A stretch of DNA of 15,623 nt. Source: Nitzschia sp. DOCU1. Taxonomy: Eukaryota; Bacillariophyta; Bacillariophyceae; Bacillariales; Bacillariaceae. The notes beneath the pieces were generated by a model. It ran no database searches. It was given only the letters and a program-made list of their open reading frames with translations, and was not told the origin of the DNA. The first letter of the stretch is position 1. Every line of letters starts with the position of its first letter. Shown piece after piece: positions 8,074-15,623 of the stretch. The stretch lies in the NCBI GenBank assembly GCA_951394045.1, contig CATOAN010000034.1:1-15623 (forward strand), written 5' to 3'. A program made the position numbers and the translations under genes.

Positions 8074-8901
8074 TGTGCCCGTCTCAGCAACTGACCCGTT
8101 GTCTAGACTCTCGTGATTTGCGCGCGGCACTGCCGAGGCGACGCTCTCTTGGCTCGCACCAGCGTGGCGCCCCCCGCCCGACGGAAAAAATTGGACATCC
8201 TTTTGTGGCCTTGGCCGACACAGTTGTGGTTTGTTGTAAACTTCCGGAATCCCGCACCTGCCCGCGCGTGGGCGGACACCTGTACAAGCAATCTGGACAC
8301 TTGATGCTAGCATGGCCAGGTCGGTCACGTTTTAAGGGAGCGGTGTTTTAGAGTGAGCGTTTCGGGTTTTTGTTCGGCCACTCTCTGCGCCGTCGCAGCG
8401 CGCGGCAAGGCTTTTTCCAGCCAGCAGGGGTTTGCCGGGCAGCGACAGGAGCTTTTTTGGACAATGCCGCGAACCTGTGTGAAAGTGTTTACCCGGGCAA
8501 CGCGAAGTTTTTCTTTGACAGCGCTGGGGGAGGGGGGATTGGAGGGCAATGGAACCCTGAACCTCCCCCTTAGGAAAAATTGCGAAATTGCGTTGGAGAT
8601 TCGAGCGCGCGTTTATTTGTTGCTTCGACATATTTTGAATGTGTTGAATATCCAGTGTGCGGTTTCAAAATGACATTCGACACATTCGATTTTTTTTCAA
8701 GTGATTCTTGGAATTCTCCAGCCATATAATTCGATTCATAATCAGGTTTCCATCCCAAGTCGAACTTGCTTATAATACGATTTTCACCTTAATTCGAATT
8801 TCCACTTTCAAGCTTCGTTTGTTTTTTTTTCGATTGTACCAGCTAGAATCTAATCTTTCAAAGTTTTTCAATTATTTGAAGGATTTCAATCATTCAATTC
8901 C

Positions 8902-9014
8902 TGCTCAGAAGGGCGACATATGTCTAATAGCCTTGGACACACTGGGGATTGAACCCAGGGCCTCCCGCATGCTGAGCGGGTGTGATACTGCGACACCATG
9001 TGCCCTTCTCAGCA
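8902..9014. repeat. Imperfect inverted repeat bracketing the tRNA-like sequence (shown in unit 11)
   Basis: The left arm TGCTCAGAAGGGCGACAT and the reverse complement of the right arm, TGCTGAGAAGGGCACAT, agree except for one substitution and one extra G. The right arm includes the 5' acceptor strand of the tRNA-like fold, so long-hairpin pairing competes with the acceptor stem. The same arms occur in essentially every unit, for example 1147-1168 with 1238-1259 in unit 2; unit 10 has one change in the right arm. Confidence 0.75.
8934..9005 (-). tRNA. tRNA-Ala(AGC)-like, probable pseudogene (unit 11)
   Basis: Same as the unit 4 copy: perfect acceptor, anticodon and T stems, with the D arm altered at positions 14 and 18. 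C33. Confidence 0.55.
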
Positions 9015-9568
9015 ACTGACCCGTTGGTTAGACTCTCGTGATTTGCGCGCGGCACTGCCGAGGCGACGCTCTCTTGGCTCGCACCAGCGTGGCGCCCCCC
9101 GCCCGACGGAAAAAAATGGACATCCTTTTGTGGCCTTGGCCGACACAGGTGTGGTTTGTTGTAAACTTCCGGAATCCCGCACCTGCCCGCGCGTGGCCGG
9201 ACACCTGTACAAGCAATCTGGACACTTGATGCTAGCATGGCCAGGTCGGTCACGTTTTGAGGGAGCCGGGTTTGAGAGTGAGCGTTTCGGGTTTTTGTTC
9301 GGCCACTCTCTGCGCCGTCGCAGCGCGCGGCAAGGCTTTTTCCAGCCAGCAGGGGTTTGCCGGGCAGCGACAGGAGCTTTTTTGGACAATGCCGCGAACC
9401 TGTGTGAAAGTGTTTACCCGGGCAACGCGAAGTTTTTCTTTGACAGCGCTGGGGGGGGGGGGGGGGATTTGAGGGCAATGGAACCTTGACCCTCCCCCTT
9501 AGGACAAATTGCGAAATTGCGTCGGAGATTCGAGCGCGCGTTTATTTGTTGCTTCGACATATTTTGAA

Positions 9569-10487
9569 TGTGTTGAATATCCAGTGTGCGGTTTCAAAAT
9601 GACATTCGACACAGTCGATGTTTGTTCAAGCGATTCTTGGAATTCTCCAGCCATATAATTCGATTCATAATCAGGTTTCCATCCCAAGTCGACTTGATTA
9701 TAATACGAGTTTCACCTTAAGTCGAATTTCCACTTTCAAGCTTCGTTTGTTTTTTTCGATTGTACCAGCTAGAACTTAATCTTTCAAAGATTTTCAACTA
9801 TTTGAAGGATTTCAATCATTCAATTCCTGCTCAGAAGGGCGACATATGTCTAATAGCCTTGGACACACTGGGGATTGAACCCAGGGCCTCCCGCATGCTG
9901 AGCGGGTGTGTGCCGCTACACCATATGCCCTTCTCAGCAACTGACCCGTCGGTTGGACTCTCGTGATTTGCGCGCGGCACTGCCGAGGCGACGCTCTCTT
10001 GGCTCGCACCAGCGTGGCGCCCCCCGCCTGACGGAAAAAATTGGACATCCTTTGTGGCCTTGGCCGACACAGGTGTGGTTTGTTGTAAACTTCCGGAATC
10101 CCGCACCTGCCCGCGCGTGGCCGGACACCTGTACAAGCAATCTGGACACTTGATGCTAGCATGGCCAGGTCGGTCACGTTTTAAGGGGGCGGGGTTTGAG
10201 AGTGAGCGTTTCGGGTTTTTGTTCGGCCACTCTCTGCGCCGTCGCAGCGCGCGGCACGGCTTTTTCCAGCCAGCAGGGGTTTGCCGGGCAGCGACAGGAG
10301 CTTTTTGGACAATGCCGCGAACCTGTGTGAAAGTGTTTACCCGGGCAACGCGAAGTTTTTCTTTGACAGCGCTGGGGGAGGGGGGATTGGAGGGCAATGG
10401 AACCTTGAACCCCCCCCTTAGGAAAAATTGCGAAATTGCGTCGGAGATTCGAGCGCGCGTTTATTTGTTGCTTCGACATATTTTGAA
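9569..10487. repeat. Unit 12, 919 bp
   Basis: Counterpart of unit 5 in its D-loop deletion, CCGTCGGTTGG and GGCACGGC. However ACAGGTGTGG near 10069 and CACCTGCCCGCG match units 4 and 11 where unit 5 has ACAGTTGTGG and CACATGCGCGCG. This is a patch of probable gene conversion from the neighbouring unit. Confidence 0.95.
9860..9930 (-). tRNA. tRNA-Ala(AGC)-like, shortened D loop, probable pseudogene (unit 12)
   Basis: Same 71-nt form as unit 5, with the D-loop loss and acceptor GGGCATA. Confidence 0.5.
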
Positions 10488-10876
10488 TGTGTTGAATCTC
10501 CAGTGTGCGGTTTCAAAATCACATTCGACACATTCGATTTTTCTTCAAGCGATTCTTGGAATTCTCCAGCCACATAATTCGATTCATAATCAGGTTTCCA
10601 TCCCAAGTCGAACTTGATTATAATACGATTTTCACCTTAATTCGAATTTCCACTTTCAAGCTTCGTTTGTTTTTTTCTCGATTGTACCAGCTAGAATTTA
10701 ATCTTTCAAAGATTTTCAATTACTTGAAGGGTTGCAATCATTCAATTCCTGCTCAGAAGGGCGACATATGTCTAATAGCCTTGGACACACTGGGGATTGA
10801 ACCCAGGGCCTCCCGCATGCTGAGTGTGTGTGATACCGCTACACCATGTGCCCTTCTCAGCGGGACATATTTTGAA
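10488..10876. repeat. Unit 13, truncated 389-bp unit
   Basis: Counterpart of unit 6 with the same loss of the GC-rich half. The junction reads CTCAGCGGGACATATTTTG. The anticodon arm carries the same GAGTGTGTGTG variant as unit 6. It closes HOR block 2. Confidence 0.95.
10782..10853 (-). pseudogene. tRNA-Ala-like pseudogene (truncated unit 13)
   Basis: Same anticodon-stem damage as the unit 6 copy (CACAC against GCGGG); other arms intact. Confidence 0.5.
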
Positions 10877-11762
10877 TGTGTTGAATATCCAGTGTGCGGT
10901 TTCAACATGACATTCGACACATTCGAAGTTTCTTCAGGTGATTCTTGGCATTCTCCAGCCACATAATTCGATTCATAAACAGGTTTCCATCCCAAGTCGA
11001 ACTTGATTATAATACGATTTTCACCTTAATTCGAATTTCCACTTCCAAGCTTCGTTTGTTTTTTTCGATTGTACCAGCTAGAATTTAATCTTTCAAATAT
11101 TTTCAATTATTTGGAGGATTTCAATCATTCAATTCCTGCTCAGAAGGGCGACATATGTCTAATAGCCTTGGACACACTGGGGATTGAACCCAGGGCCTCC
11201 CGCATGCTGAGCGGGTGTGATACTGCTACACCATGTGCCCTTCTCAGCAACTGACCCGTTGGTTAGACTCTCGTGATTTGCGCGCGGCACTGCCGAGGCG
11301 ACGCTCTCTTTGCTCGCACCAGCGTGGCGCCCCCCGCCCGACGGAACAAATTGGACATCCTTTTGTGGCCTTGGCCGAAACAGTTGTGGTTTGTTGTAAA
11401 CTTCAGGAATCCCGCACCTGCCCGCGCGTGGCCGGACACCTGTACAAGCAATCTGGACACTTGATGCTAGGATGGCCAGGTCGGTCACGTTTTAAGGGAG
11501 CGGGGTTTGAGAGTGAGCGTTTCGGGTTTTTGTTCGGCCACTCTCTGCGCCGTCGCAGCGCGCGGCAAGGCTTTTTCCAGCCAGCAGGGGTTTGCCGGGC
11601 AGCGACAGGAGCCTTTTTGGACAATGCCGCGAACCTGTGTGAAAGTGTTTACCCGGGGCAACGCGAAGTTTTTCTTTGACAGCGCTGGGGGAGGGGGGAT
11701 GTGAGCGAAATTGCGTCGGAGATTCGAGCGCGCGTTTATTTGTTGCTTCGACATATTTTGAA
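10877..11762. repeat. Start of higher-order block 3 (unit 14 only)
   Basis: This 886-bp unit follows a truncated unit, has the ~40-bp deletion, and shares GGAACAAATTGG and CTAGGATGGCC with units 1 and 7, so it is the first position of a new HOR. The following unit lacks the markers of units 2 and 8 (CGTTTGCTTTT, CACAATCAGG, GAATGCTGAG), so the ordered structure stops here. Confidence 0.88.
10877..11762. repeat. Unit 14, 886 bp, 40-bp-deleted type
   Basis: Third copy of the unit 1/7 type. Unlike those, it has CCTCCCGCATG in the anticodon arm, restoring the stem pair that units 1 and 7 lose. It ends in TGTGTCGAATATCC, seen again at the end of unit 16. Confidence 0.95.
11169..11240 (-). tRNA. 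tRNA-Ala(AGC)-like (unit 14)
   Basis: All stems pair, including CCCGC/GCGGG. The only consensus departure is A for G18 in the D loop, a base that normally contacts the T loop. C33. Second-best copy after unit 10. Confidence 0.58.
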
Positions 11763-12688
11763 TGTGTCGAATATCCAGTGTGCGGTTTCAAAATGACATT
11801 CGACACATTCGATTTTTCTTCAAGTGATTCTTGGAATTCTCCAGCCATATAATTCGATTCATAATCAGGTTTCCATTCCAAGTCGAACTTGATTATAATA
11901 CGATTTTCACCTTAATTCGAATTTCCACGTTCAAGCTTCGTTTGTTTTTTTTTCGATTGTACCAGCTAGAATTTAATCTTTCAAATATTTTCAATTATTT
12001 GAAGGATTTCAATCATTCAATTCTTGCTCAGAAGGGCGACATATGTCTAATAGCCTTGGACACACTGGGGATTGAACCCAGGGCCTCCAAATGCTGAGCG
12101 GGTGTGATAACGCTACACCATGTGCCCTTCTCAGCAACTGACCCGTTGGTTAGACTCTCGTGATTTGCGCGCGGCACGGCCGAGGCGACGCTCTCTTGGC
12201 TCGCACCAGCGTGGCGCCCCCCGCCCGACGGAAAAAATGGACATCCTTTTGTGGCCTTGGCCGACACAGTTGTGGTTTGTTGTAAACTTCCGGAATCCCG
12301 CACCTGCCCGCGCGTGGCCGGACACCTGTACAAGCAATCTGGACACATGATGCTAGCATGGCCAGGTCGGTCACGTTTTAAGGGGGCGGGGTTTGAGAGT
12401 GAGCGTTTCGGGTTTTTGTTCGGCCACTCTCTGCGCCGTCGCAGCGCGCGGCAAGGCTTTTTCCAGCCAGCAGGGGTTTGCCGGGCAGCGACAGGAGCTT
12501 TTTTGGACAATGCCGCGAACCTGTGTGAAAGTGTTTACCCGGGCAACGCGAAGTTTTTCTTTGACAGCGCTGGGGGAGGGGGGGGGATTGGACGGCAATG
12601 GAACCTTGAACCTCCCCCTCAGGAAAAATTGCGAAATTGCGTCGGAGATTCGAGCGCGCGTTTATTTGTTGCTTCGACATATTTTGAA
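11763..12688. repeat. Unit 15, 926 bp
   Basis: First unit outside the recognisable HOR order. Private variants include CCACGTTCAAGC, CCTCCAAATGC (anticodon-arm damage) and GATAACGCTAC. It carries GGGGGCGGGG where most HOR units have GGGAGCGGGG. Confidence 0.93.
12057..12127 (-). pseudogene. tRNA-Ala-like pseudogene (unit 15)
   Basis: One base is lost and others are changed in the 3' strand of the anticodon stem (TTGG for GCGGG), which breaks it. The D loop has T for G19. Confidence 0.5.
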
Positions 12689-13608
12689 TGTGTTGAATAT
12701 CCAGTGTGCGGTTTCAAAATGACATTCGACACATTCGTTTTTTCTTCAAGTGATTCTTGGAATTCTCCAGCCATATAATTCGATTCATAATCAAGTTTCC
12801 ATTCCAAGTCGAACTTGATTGCAATACGATTTTCACCTTAATTCGAATTTCCACTTTCAAGCTTCGTTTGTTTTTCGATTGTCCCAGCTAGAATTTAATC
12901 TTTCAAAGATTTTCAATTATTGAAGGATTTCAAGCATTCAATTCCTGCTCAGAAGGGCGACATATATCTAATAGCCTTGGACACACTGGGGATTGATCCA
13001 GGGCCTCCCGCATGCTGAGCGGGTGTGATACCGCTACACCATGTGCCCTTCTCAGCAACTGACCCGTTGGTTAGACTCTCGTGATTTGCGCGCGGCGCTG
13101 CCGAGGCGACGCTCTCTTGGCTCGCACCAGCGTGGCGCCCCCCGCCCGACGGAAAAAAATGGATATCCTTTTGTGGCCTTGGCCGAAACAGTTGTGGTTT
13201 GTTGTAAACGTCCGGAATCCCGCGCCTGCCCGCGCGTGGGCCGGACACCTGTACAAGCAATCTGGACACTTGATGCTAGCATGGCCAGGTCGGTCACGTT
13301 TTAAGGGGGCGGGGTTTGAGAGTGAGCGTTTCGGGTTTTTGTTCGGCCACTCTCTGCGCCGTCGCAGCGCGCGGCAAGGCTTTTTCCAGCCAGCAGGGGT
13401 TTGCCGGGCAGCGACAGGAGCCTTTTTGGACAATGCCGCGAACCTGTGTGAAAGTGTTTACCCGGGCAACGCGAAGTTTTTTCTTTGACAGCGCTGGGGG
13501 GGGGGAATTGGAGGGCAATGGAACCTTGAACCTCCCCCTTAGGAAAAATTGCGAAATTGCGTCGGAGATTCGAGCGCGCGTTTATTTGTTGCTTCGACAT
13601 ATTTTGAA
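12689..13608. repeat. Unit 16, 920 bp
   Basis: Unordered unit. Private changes include GATTGCAATACG, a short T5 run in TGTTTTTCGATTG, ACATATATC, GATTGATCCAGG (loss in the T arm), CGTCCGG and an uninterrupted G10 run without the usual A. GGGGGCGGGG is present. Confidence 0.93.
12978..13048 (-). pseudogene. tRNA-Ala-like pseudogene (unit 16)
   Basis: A one-base loss in the T arm (TGGATCAATC for TGGGTTCAATC) destroys the B box and T loop. The anticodon arm is perfect. Confidence 0.5.
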
Positions 13609-14536
13609 TGTGTCGAATATCCAGTGTGCGGTTTCAAAATGACATTCGACACATTCGATTTTTCTTCAAGCGCTTCTTGGAATTCTCCAGCCATATAATT
13701 CGATTCATAATCAGGTTTTCATTCCAAGTCGAACTTGATTATAATACGAGTTTCACCTTAATTCGAATTTCCACTTTCAAGCTTCGTTTGTTTTTTTCTC
13801 GATTGTACCAGCTAGAATTTAATCTTTCAAATATTTCAATTATTTGAAGGATTTCAATCACTCAATTCCTGCTCAGAAGGGCGACATATGTTTAATAGCC
13901 TTGGACACACTGGGGATTGAACCCAGGCCTCCCGCATGCTGAGCGGGTGTAATACCGCTACAACATGTGCCCTTCTCAGCAACTGACCCGTTGGTTAGAC
14001 TCTCGTGATTTGCGCGCGGCGCTGCCAAGGCGACGCTCTCTTGGCTCGCACCAGCGTGGCGCCCCCCGCCCGACGGAAAAAATTGGACATCTTTTTGTGG
14101 CCTTGGCCAACACAGTTGTGGTTTTGTTGTAAACTTTCGGAATCCCGCACCTGCCCGCGCGTGGCCGGACACTTGTACAAGCAATCTGGACACTTGAGGC
14201 TAGCATGGCCAGGTCGGTCACGTTTTAAGGGGGCGGGGTTTGAGAGTGAGCGTTTCGGGTTTTTGTTCGGCCACTCTCTGCGCCGTCGCAGCGCGCGGCA
14301 AGGCTTTTTCCAGCCAGCAGGGGTTTGCCGGGCAGCGACAGGAGCTTTTTTGGACAATGCCGCGAACCTGTGTGAAAGTGTTTACCCGGGCAACGCGAAG
14401 TTTTTCTTTGACAGCGCTGGGGGGAGGTGGGGGGATTGGAGGGCAATGGAACCTTGAACCCCCCCCTTGGGAAACATTGCGAAATTGCGTCGGAGATTCG
14501 AGCGCGCGTTTATTTGTTGCTTCGACATATTTTGAA
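13609..14536. repeat. Unit 17, 928 bp
   Basis: Unordered unit with many private changes: CAAATATTTCAA, ATGTTTAATAGCC, AACCCAGGCCTC, GTAATACCGC, CAACATGTG, GGTTTTGTTG and a G tract interrupted as GGGGGGAGGTGGGGG. It ends with CCTTGGGAAACATTG, shared with unit 18. Confidence 0.93.
13902..13972 (-). pseudogene. tRNA-Ala-like pseudogene (unit 17)
   Basis: The variable loop has lost one base, and two changes affect the D stem (G10 to T, C23 to T). Anticodon and T arms remain paired. Confidence 0.5.
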
Positions 14537-15469
14537 TGTGTTGAATATCCAGTGTGCGGTTTCAAAATGACATTCGACACATTCGATTTTTCTTCAAGTG
14601 ATTCTTGGAATTCTCCAGCCATATAATTCGATTCATAATGAGGTTTCCATTCCAAGTCGAACTTGATTATAATACGATTTTCACCTTAATTCGAATTTCC
14701 ACGTACAAGCTTCGTGTGTTTTTTTTTCGATTGTACCAGCTAGAATTTAATCTTTCAAAGATTTTCAATTATTTGAAGGATTTCAATCATTCAATTCCTG
14801 CTCAGAACGGCGACACATGTCTAATAGCCTTGGACACACTGGGGATTGAACCCAGGGCCCCCTGCATGCTGAGCGGGTGTGATACCGCTACACCATGTGC
14901 CCTTTTCAGCAACTGACCCGTTGGTTAGACTCTCGTGATTTGCGCGCGGCACTGCCGCGGCGACGCTCTCTTGGCTCGCACCAGCGTGGCGCCCCCCGCC
15001 GACGGAAAAAAAATGGACATCCTTGTGTGGCCTTGGCCGACACAGTTGTGGTTTGTTGTAAACTTCCGGAATCCCGCACCTGCCCGCGCGTGGCCGGACA
15101 CCTGTACAAGCAATCTGGACACTTGATGCTAGCATGGCCAGGTCGGTCACGTTTTAAGGGAGCGGGGTTTGAGAGTGAGCGTCTCGGGTTTTTGTTCGGC
15201 CACTCTCTGCGCCGTCGCAGCGCGCGGCAAGGCTTTTTCCAGCCAGCAGGGGTTTGCCGGGCAGCGACAGGAGCTTTTTTGGACAATGCCGCGAACCTGT
15301 GTGAAAGTGTTTACCCCGGGCAACGCGAAGTTTTTCTTTGACAGCGCTGGGGGAGGGGGGGGGGGGGGTTGGAGGGCAATGGAACCTTGAACCTCCCCCT
15401 TGGGAAACATTGCGAAATTGCGTCGGAGATTCGAGCGCGCGTTTATTTGTTGCTTCGACATATTTTGAA
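14537..15469. repeat. Unit 18, 933 bp, longest unit
   Basis: Its length partly reflects an expanded G tract (five G, one A, fourteen G, 15349-15368). Private variants are CCACGTACAAGC, CTTCGTGTG, GAACGGCGACACATG, GGCCCCCTGC, CGCCGACGG and GTCTCGGG. Confidence 0.93.
14831..14902 (-). tRNA. tRNA-Ala(AGC)-like, probable pseudogene (unit 18)
   Basis: A C-A mismatch at pair 29-41 of the anticodon stem and a G-rich variable loop (GGGCC). Acceptor, D and T arms match the consensus. C33. Confidence 0.55.
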
Positions 15470-15623
15470 TGTGTTGAATATCCAGTGTGCGGTTTCAAAA
15501 TGACATTCGACACAATCGATTTTTCTTCAAGTGATTCTTGGAATTCTCCAGCCATATAATTCGATTCATAATCAGGTTTCCATTCCAAGTCGAACTTGAT
15601 TACAATACGATTTTCACCTTAAT
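15470..15623. repeat. Unit 19, partial (first 154 bp)
   Basis: Only the AT-rich start is in the window. It carries CACAATCGATTTTTC and GATTACAATACG and ends in TTCACCTTAAT, just before the position where other units have their T run and tRNA-like module. The array therefore continues to the right. Confidence 0.95.

Larger units (their letters stand above)
8009..8080 (-). tRNA. tRNA-Ala(AGC)-like, best-folding copy (unit 10)
   Basis: All four arms can pair. The only departure from the consensus is T40, which gives a G-U wobble in the anticodon stem. A and B box matches are intact. C33 in place of U33 remains, which argues against function in translation. If any copy is transcribed by Pol III, this is the strongest candidate. 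Confidence 0.6.
7718..8639. repeat. Unit 10, 922 bp, extra member of block 2
   Basis: No counterpart in block 1. Private variants include CACATGCGATTATTC, CGATTGTCCCAG (also in unit 16), CCCACATGCTGAG, GCCCGTCTCAGC and CCGTTGTCTAGAC. It carries the best-folding tRNA-like copy in the window. Its length equals the length difference between HOR blocks 1 and 2. Confidence 0.95.
8640..9568. repeat. Unit 11, 929 bp
   Basis: Counterpart of unit 4. Its G tract is an uninterrupted run of 16 G (9451-9466), the longest pure run in the window and the reason the unit is longer. It is followed by GATTTGAGGGC as in unit 9. Confidence 0.95.
4978..10876. repeat. Higher-order repeat block 2 (units 7-13, one extra unit)
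   Basis: Units 7, 8, 9, 11, 12 and 13 are counterparts of units 1, 2, 3, 4, 5 and 6. Unit 10 (922 bp) has no counterpart in block 1. The block is 922 bp longer than block 1, so one whole unit accounts for the difference, with small indels elsewhere cancelling out. Unequal crossing-over adding or removing one monomer is the simplest explanation. Confidence 0.92.
1..15623. repeat. Tandem satellite array of ~925-bp units filling the window
   Basis: The motif TGTGTTGAATATCCAG (or a one-base variant) recurs at 1, 886, 1813, 2739, 3664, 4590, 4978, 5864, 6792, 7718, 8640, 9569, 10488, 10877, 11763, 12689, 13609, 14537 and 15470. Everything between recurrences is homologous throughout, so the units are head-to-tail with no unique spacer. 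Most units are 919-933 bp; three are 885-886 bp and two are 388-389 bp. Both window edges lie inside the array, so its full length is unknown. The phase chosen here is arbitrary. Tandem repetition is seen directly; a eukaryotic origin is inferred. Confidence 0.98.
11763..15623. repeat. Disordered (monomeric) flank of the HOR, units 15-19
   Basis: These units keep the ~925-bp period but I could not assign any of them to an HOR position by shared diagnostic variants. Their tRNA-like modules carry mostly private small lesions, for example one-base losses in units 15, 16 and 17. Accumulated private changes with no block order are expected at the older, less homogenised edge of a satellite. Placing the transition at the unit 14/15 boundary is an inference from visible markers. 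Confidence 0.75.

Noticed and set aside
1..15623. CRISPR array
   Set aside because: Repeat length is ~925 bp with no unique spacers between short repeats.
1..15623. rRNA or 5S rRNA tandem cluster
   Set aside because: No segment resembles conserved rRNA motifs; the only RNA-like fold I can support is the tRNA-like cloverleaf.
1..15623. Satellite-encoded hammerhead ribozyme
   Set aside because: Tandem satellites can encode hammerheads, but the CTGATGA core is not present on either strand in the units I read.

Overview
The whole window is one tandem satellite array. No convincing protein-coding gene is present. Phased on the recurring motif TGTGTTGAATATCCAG, it resolves into 18 complete repeat units plus a partial 19th, with no unique sequence between them. 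Full units are 919-933 bp. Three units (1, 7, 14) are 885-886 bp and lack about 40 bp next to a G tract. Two units (6, 13) are only 388-389 bp and have lost the GC-rich half. A kilobase-scale satellite with higher-order organisation, plus a tRNA-like module carrying A and B box matches, points to a eukaryotic nuclear genome. The many surviving CpGs suggest a lineage with little germline methylation, such as many invertebrates. I cannot name the species.

Each full unit has three parts. (i) An AT-rich segment of about 180 bp is rich in TCGA motifs. (ii) A module of about 190 bp on the minus strand holds a 72-nt tRNA-Ala(AGC)-like cloverleaf followed by an unrelated body and an A-rich run; this resembles the head, body and tail of a tRNA-derived SINE. 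(iii) A GC- and CpG-rich segment of about 540 bp contains a length-variable poly-G tract with a matching C-rich arm. All 18 tRNA-like copies have C where functional tRNAs have U33, and no copy matches the consensus exactly, so they look like amplified tRNA fossils.

The array has higher-order repeat (HOR) structure. Units 1-6 (4,977 bp) correspond in order to units 7, 8, 9, 11, 12 and 13. The second block (5,899 bp) is longer by 922 bp, which is the length of its one extra member, unit 10. Unit 14 starts a third block, but the order stops at about 11,763. Units 15-19 cannot be matched to specific HOR positions and their tRNA modules carry mostly private lesions, so this looks like the HOR/monomeric border.

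Open reading frames of up to about 200 codons occur on both strands. They come from the stop-poor GC-rich segment and are broken by indels from unit to unit. I annotate none as a gene.
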